Below are positions 15,419 to 22,242 of a stretch of 26,531 bases of DNA, in pieces. The DNA is taken from positions 1-26,531 of the forward strand of contig DFFV01000086.1 of NCBI GenBank assembly GCA_002371625.1, in the 5' to 3' direction. The position numbers and the translations under genes were made by a program. This stretch comes from Ruminococcus sp. UBA3767 (lineage in GTDB: Bacteria; Bacillota; Clostridia; Oscillospirales; Ruminococcaceae). Below the pieces are notes generated by a model. It ran no database searches. It was not told the origin of the DNA and saw only the letters and a list, made by a program, of their open reading frames with translations. Position 1 is the first letter of the stretch. Each line of letters begins with the position of its first letter.

Positions 15419-15449
15419 AAAAAAGAACCGCCTGTGACGGTTCTTTTTT
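15419..15449. terminator. Bidirectional terminator below the YolD-like gene
   Basis: A 12-bp perfect stem (15419-15430 with 15438-15449), a 7-nt loop and A/T tails on both sides. It ends the minus-strand yolD-like/polymerase operon. Confidence 0.85.
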
Positions 15450-15465
15450 ATTGGCAGTGCCCGGC

Positions 15466-15876
15466 TCAATACTCCTCAAGCTGTATCTCGCACACATCAT
15501 CTGCGGCGATGACTGACCTGTCTGTGAAGATAAGCAGGCGGCTATACTCATCTATACGGCGCAAACGCCCCGTTTTCACGGCATACCGCCCTCCCTGCTT
15601 GCGCTCATCGTGTATAAAATAATACAATGTCACCTGGGGCTGTCTGCTTATATCATCTTTAAGGCGCAGCATCATTTCGTTCAGGTGCAGCGCTCTGTCC
15701 TCGGTCATTGCGAGCATATCATCGGTGAGCCTTGCGGTCTCATAAATAGCCTCGCCGTAGCCTGCAAGTGCGGCAAACGGCGCAAACTGCGCTGCCCTGT
15801 CGCTTATCGGCATACTGCTGCGATCGGCATAGCAAGGTCTTGCAAGCGGCTTGATATCTTCATAAGTCGTGAACAT
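15466..15876 (-). CDS. YolD-like protein paired with Y-family polymerase
   Basis: This 136-residue cytoplasmic protein carries the stretch SDRAAQFAPFAALAGYGEAI, followed by a helical segment (ETARLTDDMLAMTEDRALHL) and a C-terminal beta-rich part (VTLYYFIHDERKQGGRYAVK). I recall this DRAAQF.PFAAL.GY pattern from YolD-like proteins encoded next to Y-family polymerases in Firmicutes and their mobile elements. It lies 30 nt after the polymerase gene on the same strand, so the two are cotranscribed under the LexA-type promoter. Its role is not established; a UmuD-like accessory function in lesion bypass is an inference. The start at 15876 has a modest ribosome site (AAGGGAATAAG). Confidence 0.8.
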   Translation of the reverse strand: MFTTYEDIKPLARPCYADRSSMPISDRAAQFAPFAALAGYGEAIYETARLTDDMLAMTEDRALHLNEMMLRLKDDISRQPQVTLYYFIHDERKQGGRYAVKTGRLRRIDEYSRLLIFTDRSVIAADDVCEIQLEEY

Positions 15877-15906
15877 TTTTCTTATTCCCTTATTGCATTT
15901 TCGGCG

Positions 15907-17400
15907 CTACGCTTTATGTCCGCCGATCTGCATATTCCTTTCCCGTGCGGTAGCCCCTTCAAGAAAATTGGAGCCTTTGAGTATGGAGTTTTTCCCGTAT
16001 TTATGCTTTATGCGCAGCATCGCTTTTTGCAGCTCCTTCTCTTTTTTCTGCGAAAGCTCCTCCTGCTCTATGCTTTGTTCATCGGGCATTGAAAACAGGT
16101 CGAGCTGCTGATATTTTTCGCTCTGCGGTATTTTATCCTCGCTGATAACATCGCAGGCGGAAATGCAGATCCTGCGCACAGTGAGCGTCTGATCGGTTAT
16201 TCTGTCAAAAAGCCCTACCGCTGCGCTTATAAGCTGTTTTGCCGAGGATGTATGACGTTTCAGCCCGATAGTTCCGTGAGCGTGCTTGGGTACTCTTCTG
16301 CCGTAATAGTCCACGGTGACCTCGCCCGTATAGCTGCTTTCGCCCTTCAGATTCTGTATATCATATCCTATCGTGAGGACGAGCTTATCTGTCACCAGGC
16401 CCTTATCCACAAGGTCAAGCGAAAGATTGTCCGCCATTTCCCAGACGATGAGCCGTGTATGCTCCCAGCTCGTCGGCTCTTTGAGCACCTGACCTGAGGA
16501 AAGGCTGTTGCTTTGCGGACGGTAGGCTTTTACATCAGCGATAGTCGTTGGCTCAACTCCCCATGCGTGATCTATAAGCAGCTCGGCATTTTTCCCCAAA
16601 GATTCATACAGCTTACGTGTACCGTAGCTGTCCAGCGATGCTCTTGCGACATCGCCCATAGTGTGCAGGTGCAGCTTTTCAAGCCTTGCGGCAATTCCCC
16701 TGCCGACACGCCAGAAGTCTGTTATCGGGCGGTGCGCCCAGAGCGTATCCTTATAGGACTGCTCATCAAGGCTGGCTATCCTCACACCGTTCTCGTCCGC
16801 AGGGATATGCTTTGCGACGATATCCATTGCGATCTTGCACAGGTACATATTCGAGCCGATGCCTGCGGTAGCGGTTATTCCCGTAGTTGAAAGCACGTCC
16901 TTTACAAGCATCTGCGCAAACTGCTCCGGCGTTGCGCTGTAAGTGCGCAGGTACTGCGTCGCGTCGATAAACACCTCATCGACCGAGTAAGCAAAGATAT
17001 CCTCGGGTGCGACATATTTAAGATATATCTCGTATATCTTAGCGCTTATCTTCATATAAAGCGCCATTTGCGGCGGCGCAACTATATACCCCAGCTTGAG
17101 AGAATCATCGCTGCCAAGCGCAGAATAAACATACGACTCTGCGGAAAATTCGCCCCCCGGCGCTTTTTTTCTGCGCTGTTCATTTATCTCGCCCACACGC
17201 TGAATGACCTCATATAGCCTTGCTCTGCCCGAAATGCCAAAGCTCTTCAGGCTCGGTGAAACTGCAAGGCAGATAGTTTTTTCAGTCCTCGTGGGATCGG
17301 CAACGACAAGGTTGGTATCAAGCGGATCAAGTCCTCGTTCAACGCACTCGACCGATGCATAATAGCTTTTCAGATCAATTGCGACATAAGTTCTCTGCAC
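15907..17400 (-). CDS. Y-family translesion DNA polymerase (DinB/UmuC/UvrX-like)
   Basis: This 497-residue error-prone polymerase copies damaged DNA. The first catalytic aspartate is D9 in VAIDLKSYYASVEC, and D141-E142 lie in YSVDEVFID. The thumb motif GIGSNMYLCKIAMD follows, then the little-finger domain (about residues 250-400). A clamp-binding motif, QLDLF, sits at residues 432-436. The C-terminus has the IGGHKA tail typical of clostridial homologues. The start is GTG (17398-17400) with GAAGGGGG 9 nt upstream. The promoter carries two LexA-like boxes, so SOS control is likely. The YolD-like gene follows in the operon. Relatives are often carried on mobile elements, but no mobility gene is adjacent here. 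Confidence 0.94.
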   Translation of the reverse strand: MQRTYVAIDLKSYYASVECVERGLDPLDTNLVVADPTRTEKTICLAVSPSLKSFGISGRARLYEVIQRVGEINEQRRKKAPGGEFSAESYVYSALGSDDSLKLGYIVAPPQMALYMKISAKIYEIYLKYVAPEDIFAYSVDEVFIDATQYLRTYSATPEQFAQMLVKDVLSTTGITATAGIGSNMYLCKIAMDIVAKHIPADENGVRIASLDEQSYKDTLWAHRPITDFWRVGRGIAARLEKLHLHTMGDVARASLDSYGTRKLYESLGKNAELLIDHAWGVEPTTIADVKAYRPQSNSLSSGQVLKEPTSWEHTRLIVWEMADNLSLDLVDKGLVTDKLVLTIGYDIQNLKGESSYTGEVTVDYYGRRVPKHAHGTIGLKRHTSSAKQLISAAVGLFDRITDQTLTVRRICISACDVISEDKIPQSEKYQQLDLFSMPDEQSIEQEELSQKKEKELQKAMLRIKHKYGKNSILKGSNFLEGATARERNMQIGGHKA

Positions 17401-17432
17401 TGCCGAGCGCCCCCTTCATTTTTCCTGATTTG

Positions 17433-17471
17433 ATTATAGTACATACGTTCCCACTTGTCAAACAAAAGTTC
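17433..17471 (-). promoter_or_regulatory. SOS promoter of the polymerase operon with two LexA-like boxes
   Basis: Minus strand TTGACA (17456-17461), 17 nt, TATAAT (17433-17438). The spacer contains GAACGTATGTAC (17439-17450), one mismatch from the Firmicute LexA core GAAC-N4-GTTC. A second box, GAACTTTTGTTT (17460-17471), overlaps the -35 with its centre 21 bp away, two helical turns. Both would block polymerase binding when LexA is bound. Confidence 0.8.
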
Positions 17472-17485
17472 TCTCGAATTCTTTT

Positions 17486-17507
17486 TGAGTACAAAAAATT
17501 GTACTCA
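17486..17507. promoter_or_regulatory. Perfect 9-4-9 inverted repeat
   Basis: TGAGTACAA and TTGTACTCA are perfectly inverted around AAAA. The site lies upstream of the polymerase promoter and is not a terminator by context. It could be a second regulator's operator; no factor is assigned. Confidence 0.5.
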
Positions 17508-17536
17508 GCTTGAAGTAAATGTAAGCTGCGGCGATG

Positions 17537-17565
17537 TTGACTTTGGGCAGAGTGTGTTGTATAAT
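17537..17565 (+). promoter_or_regulatory. Plus-strand promoter towards the RNA methyltransferase gene
   Basis: TTGACT (17537-17542), a 17-nt spacer and TATAAT (17560-17565). It implies a leader of about 180 nt that contains LexA-like boxes. Confidence 0.65.
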
Positions 17566-17604
17566 TGTAAATGCTTACACAAAATGCTCCGCCGAGCAAT
17601 TTGC

Positions 17605-17616
17605 AAACGTACGTTC
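17605..17616. promoter_or_regulatory. LexA-like box
   Basis: Read on the minus strand this is GAACGTACGTTT, one mismatch from GAAC-N4-GTTC. It lies downstream of the second minus-strand promoter. Confidence 0.5.
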
Positions 17617-17624
17617 TTTATGTA

Positions 17625-17653
17625 AGGATAGCACATTTGTTCTCACTTGTCAA
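17625..17653 (-). promoter_or_regulatory. Second minus-strand promoter with LexA-like box
   Basis: TTGACA (17648-17653), 17 nt, TATCCT (17625-17630). The spacer holds GAACAAATGTGC (17631-17642). The whole promoter closely resembles the polymerase promoter 192 bp away, including the shared TTGACAAGTG and GAAC, suggesting duplication. Confidence 0.6.
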
Positions 17654-17712
17654 GGCGGGCGGAACATTTTCAGAAGGTTGCACAATTTACACAGTCGGGG
17701 CAGTGTCATTTT

Positions 17713-17724
17713 GAACAAATGTTC
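17713..17724. promoter_or_regulatory. LexA box with perfect core
   Basis: GAACAAATGTTC matches the core GAAC-N4-GTTC without mismatch. It lies 28 bp before the ATG of the RNA methyltransferase gene, where bound LexA could block transcription of that gene. Confidence 0.65.
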
Positions 17725-17752
17725 AGGCGGCACCCGGCAAAGAGGAGAAAAA

Positions 17753-18565
17753 ATGGCTGAGATAACTCACATTACAGACCTTTCGCTGCATGAGCTGCAG
17801 CCCTACATAAACACGAACGAGATACAGCTGAAACGGTATTTCGAGCCGCAGAAGGAGGGCATTTTCATTGCGGAAAGCCCCAAGGTGATACGCAGGGCGC
17901 TGGAGGCGGGATATGAGCCGCTGAGCCTGCTTTGCGAGGAAAAATACATACACTCGCAGGCGGCGGATATAATTGCCGGGTGCGGTGACATTACCGTTTA
18001 CACTGCGCCGAGCGAGGTGCTGACGAAGCTGACGGGATACAAGCTGACGCAGGGCGTTTTATGTGCGATGAGGCGAAAGCCGCTTGAGAGTGCGCAAAAG
18101 CTGCTTGAAAACGCAAGGCGTGTTGTGGTGCTGGAGGACATTATGAACCAGACGAACATCGGAGCGATAATCAGAAGTGCGGCTGCGCTTGGATTTGATG
18201 CGGTGCTGCTTACGCCTGCTTCGAGCGATCCGCTTTACAGGCGCTGCGTGAGGGTGAGCATGGGTACGGTCTTTCAGATACCGTGGACATTTTTAGAGAT
18301 GAGCGACTATGTCAGCTTTTTGCGTGAAAACGGCTTTTGCACTGCGGCAATGGCTTTGCGGCACGATACTGTTTCGATAAGCGACGAGGCGCTTGCGGGG
18401 CAGGAAAAGCTGGCGGTGATAATGGGCACAGAGGGCGAAGGGCTGAAGGAGGAAACTATCCTAGGGTGCGACTATACGGTGAAGATACCGATGTTCAACG
18501 GGGTGGATTCGCTGAACGTTTCGTGTGCCTGTGCGATCGCTCTATGGGAGCTGCGCAAAAAATAA
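17753..18565 (+). CDS. TrmH/SpoU-family RNA 2'-O-methyltransferase
   Basis: This 270-residue SAM-dependent methyltransferase of the SPOUT class probably modifies a ribose in rRNA or tRNA. An N-terminal substrate-binding domain (about residues 1-100) contains GIFIAESPKVIRRALEAG. The catalytic domain carries motif 1, NQTNIGAIIRSAAALG, motif 2, IMGTEGEGL, and motif 3, IPMFNGVDSLNVSCACAIAL, which form the trefoil-knot SAM site. The ATG at 17753 follows GAGGAG. The frame stays open upstream, but that part covers promoter and LexA-like elements. The RNA target cannot be read from the sequence. The perfect LexA-type box just upstream hints at DNA-damage control, which would be unusual for this family. 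Confidence 0.92.
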   Translation: MAEITHITDLSLHELQPYINTNEIQLKRYFEPQKEGIFIAESPKVIRRALEAGYEPLSLLCEEKYIHSQAADIIAGCGDITVYTAPSEVLTKLTGYKLTQGVLCAMRRKPLESAQKLLENARRVVVLEDIMNQTNIGAIIRSAAALGFDAVLLTPASSDPLYRRCVRVSMGTVFQIPWTFLEMSDYVSFLRENGFCTAAMALRHDTVSISDEALAGQEKLAVIMGTEGEGLKEETILGCDYTVKIPMFNGVDSLNVSCACAIALWELRKK

Positions 18566-18589
18566 CTGTCCAAATATTTGTACACAAAG

Positions 18590-18627
18590 ATCCCGCTCGG
18601 ATATTCTCCGAGCGGGATAGTTTTTTT
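18590..18627 (+). terminator. Terminator of the RNA methyltransferase gene
   Basis: An 11-bp perfect stem (18590-18600 with 18608-18618), a 7-nt loop and a seven-T run. It also lies between this gene and the convergent lipoprotein gene, but the minus strand has only a short T tail. Confidence 0.88.
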
Positions 18628-18639
18628 GTTTTGATATTA

Positions 18640-19938
18640 TCAGAAGCCGCCTCTCTTGCCTCTGCCTGTTTCGCCGTTCATGCCGCCGTTCATGCCGCCT
18701 CGCATTCCGCCGCCCATCATAGACTGAGGTATCTCGTTCACCTCGCTGCCGTTGATGATGATAGTTCCGCCGTTATAGGCAGCTTTGCCGTCATAGTCAA
18801 AGGTCGAGCCTGATGATGTGATGTTTACAGTTCCGCCGTTTACGGTGATGTTTCCGTTGGCATCAATGGCATCAGTATCGCCCTGTCCCATTGAAATGGT
18901 GAGCTTTCCGCCGTTTATCTCGATAGAAGGTGTGGTGCTGCTCTTGTTCTTATTGCCTGCATTTATTCCGTCATCGGAAGCCTTGATAGTGATGTCGCCG
19001 TCGTTGATGACCACGCTTGTGGACTCGATGCCCTCTGCTGCGCTGAGGCTGAATGTACCGCCGTTGACGGTGACGCTTGTGTTGCCCTGGATAGCGTCGC
19101 TCTCAGCGGTGATATTGAAGCTGCCGCCTGAGATGATGATATTTCCAAGAGTGTTGTCCTCGTCATTCTCGCAGTGCAGAGCGTCCTTTTGCGATGTCAT
19201 GGTGAAGCTGCCGTCACAGATAAGGATATTATCGTTTGCCTCTATGCTGTCAAGTGCGCTGGTTATCTCATAAGTTCCGCCTGTTACCTTTATATCGTCC
19301 TTGCCCGAAATGCCGTTTGCATTTGCGCTTTCGATCTTAAGCGTGCCCTGCCCGTTGAATACAAGGTCGTCCTTGGAGAAGATGACTGCATCGGTGTTGG
19401 TATCGCCGTCGGACTTGAACTCGCCCGTTACGCTCAGAGTGTTCTCGCTTCCCTGTGCGGTGGTCACAAATACCTTATCGGCTGAGAGCACATAGACAGC
19501 AGGGAAATCGCTGTTGGTAACACTCACGCCCTCAAGCACGAGCTGCACCTTGGCTTCGCTGTCGGCATTGACCTTGACAGTGCAGTCCTTGGCGGTGCCT
19601 TTTATAACATAAACTCCTGCCTCGGTTATGTCGATAGTGCTGCTGTCCTTTACCTCAATGGTCTTTGCCTGTGAGGTATCTGCGGTCTGCAGCAGGTCAC
19701 GTTCGGTAAAAAGCTCGTCTGCGGAAGCAGTGGAAAGCCCCTGAACACTGCCCTGCTCCTCGGTTGAACTGCTGCTTTCGCTGTTGGTTTTCTTTGTTGA
19801 AGATTCCTGTGAAGATGATGTAGAAGTGGTGGCTTGCTGTGTTGCCTGTTCGCTTTGCGAGCTGTTCGTTTCCGAGCAGCCTGCCATTGCGAAAATAATT
19901 GCCATTGCTGCTATTACTGCAAGATTTCTTTTTAACAT
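18640..19938 (-). CDS. Cthe_2159-family carbohydrate-binding lipoprotein
   Basis: This 432-residue protein has a lipoprotein signal ending MAGC (lipidated C21), a Ser/Thr/Gln-rich linker (about 23-75) and a right-handed beta-helix built from repeats such as IKVTGGTYEITS, IIISGGSFNITAESDAIQG, VTVNGGTFSLSAAEGIES and IEINGGKLTISMGQGDTDAID. This matches the Cthe_2159 family, whose Clostridium thermocellum member binds cellulose and polygalacturonate. The C-terminus is Gly/Met/Arg-rich (MMGGGMRGGMNGGMNG). Acidic D-A-I-D turns probably bind calcium. A GGAGG site precedes the ATG. Its likely job is attachment to or sensing of plant polysaccharide at the cell surface; the ligand here is not proven. 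Confidence 0.88.
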   Translation of the reverse strand: MLKRNLAVIAAMAIIFAMAGCSETNSSQSEQATQQATTSTSSSQESSTKKTNSESSSSTEEQGSVQGLSTASADELFTERDLLQTADTSQAKTIEVKDSSTIDITEAGVYVIKGTAKDCTVKVNADSEAKVQLVLEGVSVTNSDFPAVYVLSADKVFVTTAQGSENTLSVTGEFKSDGDTNTDAVIFSKDDLVFNGQGTLKIESANANGISGKDDIKVTGGTYEITSALDSIEANDNILICDGSFTMTSQKDALHCENDEDNTLGNIIISGGSFNITAESDAIQGNTSVTVNGGTFSLSAAEGIESTSVVINDGDITIKASDDGINAGNKNKSSTTPSIEINGGKLTISMGQGDTDAIDANGNITVNGGTVNITSSGSTFDYDGKAAYNGGTIIINGSEVNEIPQSMMGGGMRGGMNGGMNGETGRGKRGGF

Positions 19939-19991
19939 TTTGATTACCTCCGTATATTCTGAATTTGGTGTTGTCGTTGTCTATGTTTCAA

Positions 19992-20019
19992 AGTATACGG
20001 GGTGTAACTTAAAGTTAAC
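19992..20019 (-). promoter_or_regulatory. Probable activator-dependent promoter of the Cthe_2159-family gene
   Basis: Minus strand TATACT (19992-19997) lacks a good -35. In its place stand two direct half-sites, GTTAAC (20014-20019) and GTTACA (20003-20008), 11 bp apart. This is the arrangement of OmpR/PhoB-type activator sites. A single helix-turn repeat is suggestive only. Confidence 0.45.
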
Positions 20020-20061
20020 TAAATTGAATGTGAAAACTGTGTGAAAGTTTTTTCGCTCAGC

Positions 20062-20096
20062 AAAAAAGGCTTTTGCGCCGTTTAAGCGGAAAAGCC
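20062..20096 (-). terminator. Terminator of the AKR-DUF3737 operon
   Basis: Stem GGCTTTT/AAAAGCC (20068-20074 with 20090-20096), with an inner CGC/GCG extension. Read on the minus strand it is followed by TTTTTT (20067-20062). Confidence 0.85.
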
Positions 20097-20108
20097 CCTC
20101 TGTGCATA

Positions 20109-20357
20109 TTATTCTTCCTCATAGAACTCGCATATATCATTCATAAACAAAACATCGTGCGGCTTCAGCTTGCTTATCGTTTCGCCTGTGTATTTTTCGC
20201 AGGTATCTTTTGTTGTGCCGACATCTATCTCCCTGTCGCCGAGATGAATGAATTGTTTCAACCTGTACTTGCAGTCTCTGCAAACTATCTTATTATACGA
20301 GGGAGTCTGCGGTCTTATAGGATCAAATTCTCTTTTGCCTTTATTGTTCTCTGCCAT
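20109..20357 (-). CDS. Small four-cysteine protein
   Basis: This 82-residue cytoplasmic protein of unknown function has cysteines at 26, 29, 53 and 76 (VCRDCKYR, DTCEKY, NDICEFYEEE). The CxxC plus two single cysteines could form a zinc-binding or redox site. The AAGGAGG site before the ATG at 20357 and the position between a DUF3737 gene and a strong terminator support a real gene. It is the last of three cotranscribed genes. No signal peptide is seen. Confidence 0.75.
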   Translation of the reverse strand: MAENNKGKREFDPIRPQTPSYNKIVCRDCKYRLKQFIHLGDREIDVGTTKDTCEKYTGETISKLKPHDVLFMNDICEFYEEE

Positions 20358-20387
20358 TTGTCACGCCTCCTTAAAAGCATTGCCTTA

Positions 20388-21230
20388 TCACTTTGCAGCT
20401 GTCACCTTTGCGCTGCAATCCATTATAGCATCTTCCCATATAACCTCGCCAATGCTGTCCGCTGTTATTTCGCCCGACCTCGGATTTTTCACCGAGCCGA
20501 TATGCCCGTTGACTTTAGCATGAACATCGCTATACTCAAACGATAAGTCACAGCCGGTCATCTCGCAGTCTATCAGCGTAAGATCCCTGCAATAGCAAAG
20601 CGGCTGTGTGCCCGAGATCCTGCAATTGATGAGCGTAAGCCCCTGAGAGAACCACGCAAGGTACTCCCCTTTTACAACGCAGTTTTTCACGGTGACATTT
20701 TTTGAATGCCAGAATGCGTCCTTTGTATCAAGAACGCTGTCGGTTATCTCAAGCCCGTCAACGTACTGAAAGGAATACTTGCCCTTGAAATCAACATGGT
20801 CAAGGCGGATGTTCTTTGAGTCAAGGAATATGTACTCGGAAACGATAGTGCTGTCTGTTACGGAAGTATCATTCGTTTTCCAGCCGAACTCGTCAGAGGT
20901 TATATTGCAGCCACTGATGACCGTACCGTTACACTCACGCAGGGCTTTTATGCTCGTTATGCTCGTGTTTTTAACAACGCCGTTTTCGCAGTACCACAGC
21001 GGAGCTCTTGTTTTTTCATCAAGCACGCAGTTGTCAAGCTCATACTTACGGGCGTGCCATACAGGATACCTGAGCGAGAATTTACAGTCACGCACGATGA
21101 TGTTCCTTGTTTCCTTCAGCACGGATTCGCCGTCCGCTTCACCTGCAAATGTGCACCCCTGCACTATGGTGTCTTTTATATTATAAAGTGCTCTTTCATT
21201 ATCGTATGTCTTTGCCTGTATCAATTCCAT
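20388..21230 (-). CDS. DUF3737-family beta-helix protein
   Basis: This 280-residue protein is made of short beta-helix-like repeats in which a strand is followed by NC, DC or GC turns (IIVRDCKFSLRYPVWH, TVISGCNITSDEFGW, VTVKNCVVKGEYLAWF, LTLINCRISGTQPLCY, LTLIDCEMTGCDLSFE). Length and pattern match the DUF3737 family (Pfam PF12541 as I recall), whose function is unknown. No signal peptide is present. An AAGGAG site lies about 12 nt before the ATG, and the gene is 21 nt after the aldo/keto reductase gene. The repeats carry many cysteines, which may be buried in the helix stack. Confidence 0.88.
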   Translation of the reverse strand: MELIQAKTYDNERALYNIKDTIVQGCTFAGEADGESVLKETRNIIVRDCKFSLRYPVWHARKYELDNCVLDEKTRAPLWYCENGVVKNTSITSIKALRECNGTVISGCNITSDEFGWKTNDTSVTDSTIVSEYIFLDSKNIRLDHVDFKGKYSFQYVDGLEITDSVLDTKDAFWHSKNVTVKNCVVKGEYLAWFSQGLTLINCRISGTQPLCYCRDLTLIDCEMTGCDLSFEYSDVHAKVNGHIGSVKNPRSGEITADSIGEVIWEDAIMDCSAKVTAAK

Positions 21231-21251
21231 TTACAACAAAACTCCTTACTA

Positions 21252-22103
21252 TCATATCGTTTGCAGCGGCATTTTGCAGCAAGGCTCTTTACAGCACTTT
21301 GATATTTCCTGCAAATGCTCGGGCGTTATGGGTACAAATACGTTTTGCATATTATTCTCCAGATGCTCTTTGCTTGAGGTCTTGAACACGGTGATGATAT
21401 CCTTGTTCCTTACCACGAACGAAAGCATGAGCGATTCGGGAGTTTTGTTTTCGCTTTTTGAAACACTTATTATCCTCTTGTCTGCTGTGACCTTTTTCCT
21501 GTCAGCTGCACTCTGGCAAAGCGGTGAATACGCCATTACCAGCACTCCGTTTTCTTTGCACCAAGGCAGCAGATCGTATTCGATGCCACGAGCGGAGATA
21601 TTGTAAAGCACCTGATCGCAAAAGCAATCCTTGCCGCCCTCGCACTCAAAGAGTTCTTTCATATCGTGGGTATCGAAATTGGAAACTCCCCAGTGCTTTA
21701 TCATTCCCTTTTCAGCGAGCGACTGCATTGCGCTTACCATCGGCTGCAATTCAACTCCGCCTCTCCAGTGCAGAAGATAAAGGTCTATGCAGTCAACGCC
21801 AAGTCGCTTCAGCGAGCGCTTGCAGCACTGTTCATAAAGCCCTTTCTGCGCATTATGCGGAAGTATCTTATCAACGATGAACAGCTTTGAACGGTCGGTA
21901 TGCTTTATCATTTCCCCGACAAAGTCCTCGCTCGCACCGCTGCCGTACATTTCGGCGGTATCAATAAGCGTCATTTCGCAGCTTCCGACCGCATAAGCAA
22001 AGGTCTTTGCTTCGCTCTCACGCCGTGATTCATCTTCGCCGAGCATATATGTGCCCATGCCGATAAGCGGTATCTTTTCGCCTTTGTGATATAAGTATTC
22101 CAT
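21252..22103 (-). CDS. Aldo/keto reductase
   Basis: This 283-residue TIM-barrel NADPH-dependent oxidoreductase carries the catalytic tetrad D48 and Y53 (LIDTAEMYG), K79 (VDKILP) and H112 (LYLLHWRG). The cofactor loop includes WGVSNFD and a late TVFKTSSKEHLENN. The protein ends with a cysteine-rich stretch, KCCKEPCCKMP, unusual for the family. The ATG at 22103 has a GGAG site 7 nt upstream; the longer frame to 22136 has none. It is the first gene of the AKR-DUF3737-four-cysteine operon. The carbonyl substrate is unknown. Confidence 0.92.
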   Translation of the reverse strand: MEYLYHKGEKIPLIGMGTYMLGEDESRRESEAKTFAYAVGSCEMTLIDTAEMYGSGASEDFVGEMIKHTDRSKLFIVDKILPHNAQKGLYEQCCKRSLKRLGVDCIDLYLLHWRGGVELQPMVSAMQSLAEKGMIKHWGVSNFDTHDMKELFECEGGKDCFCDQVLYNISARGIEYDLLPWCKENGVLVMAYSPLCQSAADRKKVTADKRIISVSKSENKTPESLMLSFVVRNKDIITVFKTSSKEHLENNMQNVFVPITPEHLQEISKCCKEPCCKMPLQTI

Positions 22104-22148
22104 AGCTGATCTCCATATTTCTTTTTGCGCAAACACGCAGTTTTATTG

Positions 22149-22178
22149 ATTATACACCATTTTCCTCACCTTTGTCAA
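22149..22178 (-). promoter_or_regulatory. Sigma-A promoter of the AKR operon
   Basis: Minus strand TTGACA (22173-22178), an 18-nt spacer and TATAAT (22149-22154), directly after the terminator of the upstream LRR gene. Confidence 0.75.
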
Positions 22179-22181
22179 GCA

Positions 22182-22213
22182 AAAGCCCTGCCGCAGCGTG
22201 AGCTGTGACAGGG
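22182..22213 (-). terminator. Terminator of the LRR-CWB2 gene
   Basis: A 12-bp stem with one mismatch and one wobble (22186-22197 with 22202-22213), a 4-nt loop and a TTTT tail on the minus strand. Confidence 0.75.
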
Positions 22214-22242
22214 ACATTTTTTTCAAAAGCTATTTTTCTTTG

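Noticed and set aside
17375..17599. Small minus-strand ORF of 74 codons upstream of the polymerase
   Set aside because: It has no ribosome site or recognised domain, overlaps the regulatory region and the polymerase start, and looks like chance.
17534..17752. Upstream extension of the RNA methyltransferase frame
   Set aside because: It covers a promoter and LexA-like boxes; the ATG at 17753 with GAGGAG matches the start of the domain.
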